Below are positions 61,099 to 64,000 of a DNA stretch of 64,000 bases, piece after piece. The DNA comes from Hemileia vastatrix (Eukaryota > Basidiomycota > Pucciniomycetes > Pucciniales > Zaghouaniaceae): assembly GCA_030280995.1 (NCBI GenBank), contig JASXTE010000015.1, positions 6,683,001 to 6,747,000 of the forward strand, in the 5' to 3' direction. The notes below the pieces were generated by a model. It saw only the letters and a program-made list of their open reading frames with translations, was not told where the DNA came from and ran no database searches. The position numbers were made by a program, and so were the translations under genes. Numbering within the stretch: the first letter of the stretch is position 1; every line of letters starts with the position of its first letter.

Positions 61099-63070
61099 AT
61101 AAACTTCATGGATCCTGATTAATTTCTATCGAAATTAATTTTGAGACTAGCATATTGAATTTTAGCTATGACCAAGTACTGTAAGTGCCATGGTTTGTAT
61201 TCAATATATTGGTGTTGAAATTAATTTTGATAGGAATCAACAAGTATCAGATGGCACCATGCATGAAACACTGACAGAAACCATCAAATTTATGAGGCAA
61301 TGAACCTCATAATTTCGATCGAAATTAATATAGACCCCTGCATATTGAATACAAGCCATTTCACATGGACTACACAGACATAGATAAAATTCAACATGCA
61401 TGGCTTAATATTAATTTTGATCGAAATTAACCAAGGCATTAAAACATCAATTTTTATATGGTGTACTTGATCAAACCAGTTTATCTAACTGCTTAGCTTA
61501 CCTATACTTATAGGAATTTTATGCATAGTCCATGTCCATATTAATTTCGATCGAAATTAATGTTGACTAATACATAATGAATACATGCTATGCCACTTAC
61601 ACTTTCCAGGCATAGCTACCATTAAATATGCCAGTATCAAAAATTAATTTCGATCGAAATTAATGAGCATGATAATCATGAATTTCTGGAGTCAACTGCT
61701 TATTTTTATGCATGGTGCCTTGCCAACATTAATTTCGATCGAAATTACTTTTGATACCGGCATATTGCATGTATATATGCCTGGAAAGTGTAAGTGGCAT
61801 AGTGTGTATTCATTATGTATTGGTCAACATTAATTTCAATAGAATTTAATATTGACATTTTCATATTGAACCCAAACCAGCAAACGACCCAAAAAATTCT
61901 TCATAAAACTGCTCATTAATTTCGATCGAAATTAGTGAGCACCATATACATATTGAATGGTAGTTATATCTGGTGTGTGTAAGTTGTAAAGCTTGTGTTC
62001 AATGTTTATTGGTCAACATTAATTTTGATCAAAATTAATGAGCATTTTGATCATGAACTTTTTCAGTCAGTTAGTTGTTTCAATGCATAATGGCATTCCA
62101 ACATTAATTTTGATCAAAATTAATGTTGAAATGATATAATGCTTTTTTGCATGACATGTAAAGGACGGCAAGTATTTTTAAGTATTGAAATTTACTATAC
62201 ATGTTGAGGGTAAATATAAAATTTACATATCCATATTAATTTCTATAAAAATTAATGTTGACCAATACATAATAAATAGTAAATATGCCTGGCTAGTGTA
62301 AGTGGCATAGCTTTTTTTCAATCTGCACTTGGCAACATTAATTTCGATCGAAATTAAGGTTCATGATTATCATCAATTTATTCAGTCAGTTGCTTACTGT
62401 TATGCATGGTAACATGTCAACATTAATTTTAATAAAAATTGAATTTGACATGCTACCAAGCATTTTTATGTAAGATGAAAAGTAGGGCACTCTATTGTTA
62501 AGTAAACACATTACAATGCATATTGAGCATGTAAATATCATTTACACATTAATATTAATTTCAATCAAAATTAATGTTGACCAATAAACATTGAACACAA
62601 GCTTTACAACTTACACACACCAGATATAACTACCATTCAATATGTATATGGTGCTCACTAATTTCGATCGAAATTAATGAGCAGTTTTATGAAGAATTTT
62701 TTGGGTCGTTTGCTGGTTTGGGTTCAATATGAAAATGTCAATATTAAATTCTATTGAAATTAATGTTGACCAATACGTAATGAATACACACTATGCCACT
62801 TACACTTTCCAGGAATAGACACCATGCAATATGCCAGTATCAAAAGTAATTTCGATTGAAATTAATGTTGGCAAGGCACCATGCATAAAAATAAGCAGTT
62901 GACTCCAGAAATTCATGATTATCATGCTCATTAATTTCGATCGAAATTAATTTTTGATACTGGCATATTTAATGGTAGCAATGCCTGGCAAGTATAAGTG
63001 GCATAGCGTGTATTCACTATGTATTGGTCAACATTAAATTCGATTGAAATTAATATGGATACATAAATGT
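61099..63070. repeat. Palindrome array B: 20 copies of a 20-bp palindrome at quantised spacing
   Basis: The motif TTAATTTCGATCGAAATTAA and variants recur 20 times, with axes at 61128, 61230, 61318, 61420, 61550, 61653, 61738, 61839, 61925, 62028, 62113, 62245, 62347, 62432, 62564, 62667, 62753, 62855, 62940 and 63043. Spacings fall in three classes: short 85-88 (7), medium 101-103 (9) and long 130-132 (3). Two medium spacers are never adjacent. Spacers within a class share sequence in either orientation. The block from about 61520 to 63070 is one large imperfect inverted repeat centred near 62297. Eight cores are intact CGATCG. No coding potential is seen. Confidence 0.93.
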
Positions 63071-63269
63071 GACATAAAGAGGTATGGACCATCAATTTGT
63101 TGAAAATACATTTTTATATCTCATACATTATTTGTTTTTCTTAAATAAAATGTTACTCTCTCTCAATATCACTTTATAACATTTACCAAGCTGCTTTGAA
63201 AAAAAACAGAATACATAAAATTCAATATAAGATAGCTATATTACACAGAAGATCACCGTTATACCTAAG
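63071..63269. other. Spacer between array B and the family P gene
   Basis: About 200 bp of AT-rich DNA, probably including the 3' UTR of the minus-strand gene. No other feature is seen. Confidence 0.5.
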
Positions 63270-64000
63270 TTATGATGATGTTGATGCTCTATTAATTGAT
63301 TCCCGAATCTTTACCAGATCAATATCAGCTCCAACCCCAAGTGACTCACGTTCATTCACAGATAATCCTTGCAAAAATGTTGCTGAATAGCAATTCTTGG
63401 GGAGGTATTTGGGAACATTGAATATACCATTTTGTGCAACTGTCCTTTCTGATGACCGTGAATATGTTTTTAATGTTGATTTTTTTTGAGCTGGTGTATG
63501 GGCTAAGTCCTTTGTCATCTTATCCATTTTTTTAAACAAATCATTGAGTTCAGGATTTCGCCATCCAGGAATAGCTCGGATAGGTGCAGTTGGGGCTGGT
63601 GCTGGGCCTTCCTCGATATCAGAGATGCACCTAGTATCATGAAAAAGCACAACAAAACCTGGCACATCACTGCAGAGATCTCTTGCTAACTTGTAGCGTG
63701 CACTAGCAATCTGAATTCCAACTAAATCAGCTTCATAATAACAAAAAGCAAAGTAAAATTAAAAACTTACCTTGGTCCGATAACGTTTTACTTGTGCCCT
63801 TGCCCTCTTTTCAATCTTTTCTCTTGCTACCCTTTCCTCTTCTTGCCCAAACAACCTTATCATCTCCTTCCCCTTATTAACTACCCATTTCTCAATAACA
63901 CATTGAGTGAACTGAAGCTTTGACTGATCGATTGTATTCAAGGTGGTGAGCCATCTGGTACAGTGGTCGCATACTATGCTTCCCATGACTTGATTCCAAG
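63270..64000 (-). CDS. Family P gene, 3' two exons, 5' end outside the window
   Basis: The exon from the window edge to 63771 encodes WNQVMGSIVCDHCTRWLTTL, KWVVNKGKEMIRLF and a Glu/Arg-rich helix (EEERVAREKIEKRARAQ). The intron is 63770-63711 (GTAAGT...TTCAG, phase 0). The last exon, 63710-63270, encodes ASARYKLARDL, GFVVLFHDTRCISDIEEG, IPGWRNPELNDLFKKMDKM, IFNVPKYLPKNCYSATFL and NERESLGVGADIDLVK, then stops. No internal stop is seen in this part. It is homologous along its length, including the intron position, to the broken copy at 11.6-12.5 kb. Function is unknown; no named domain is recognised. Confidence 0.75.

Noticed and set aside
61099..63070. CRISPR-like array
   Set aside because: Repeats are palindromic and spaced regularly, but spacers fall into shared sequence families, lengths exceed CRISPR norms, there are no cas genes, and the context is eukaryotic.

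Overview
The window looks like TE-rich nuclear DNA of a basidiomycete fungus. A rust (Pucciniales) is the best guess, at moderate confidence. The supports are very AT-rich DNA, short spliceosomal introns (about 55-85 bp), chromodomain-bearing Ty3/gypsy elements, a Tnp2-type transposase, a Rad5/Rad16-like SNF2 relic and a TET/JBP-type dioxygenase. I see no bacterial-style operons, no rRNA or tRNA genes and no CRISPR array.

Layout. 1-10.9 kb: a palindrome-punctuated repeat array (array A, 38-bp hairpins spaced alternately about 102 and 135 bp). It has been split by a complete, TSD-flanked, self-primed Ty3/gypsy element (353-7747), a 249-bp MITE and a 1.35-kb LTR-like insert. 11.6-22.9 kb: a decayed spliced gene (family P) whose first intron holds a 9.6-kb Ty3/gypsy element with 1.5-kb LTRs (13098-22727). 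23.3-33.5 kb: relics of a Tnp2-type transposase and an SNF2 helicase, each interrupted by a copy of the same 1.1-kb LTR-like repeat. 33.5-47.3 kb: low-complexity DNA, a solo LTR, about 55 copies of a 10-bp repeat, a second degraded Ty3/gypsy element (minus strand) and MITE ends. 47.3-53.0 kb: AT-rich desert. 53.0-53.9 kb: a GC- and CpG-rich chain of about 15 hairpins with a period near 47 bp. 54.9-64 kb: the most gene-like part, with a TET/JBP-like dioxygenase gene carrying one in-frame TGA, an intact five-exon gene for a 693-residue protein of unknown function, a 1.9-kb array of 20 palindromes with quantised spacing (array B), and the 3' end of a second family P gene.

How the parts relate. 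The three hairpin or palindrome arrays do not code and share one principle: short inverted repeats at fixed, repeated distances. In array B the CpG-containing core shows many C-to-T and G-to-A changes, and two copies of the 1.1-kb repeat differ in the same way. That fits past cytosine methylation in a genome that also encodes a TET-like 5mC oxidase, although the link between enzyme and arrays is inference. Most protein-coding material is mobile-element derived. The 693-residue gene is the only gene lying wholly in the window that reads through intact with consistent splice phases.
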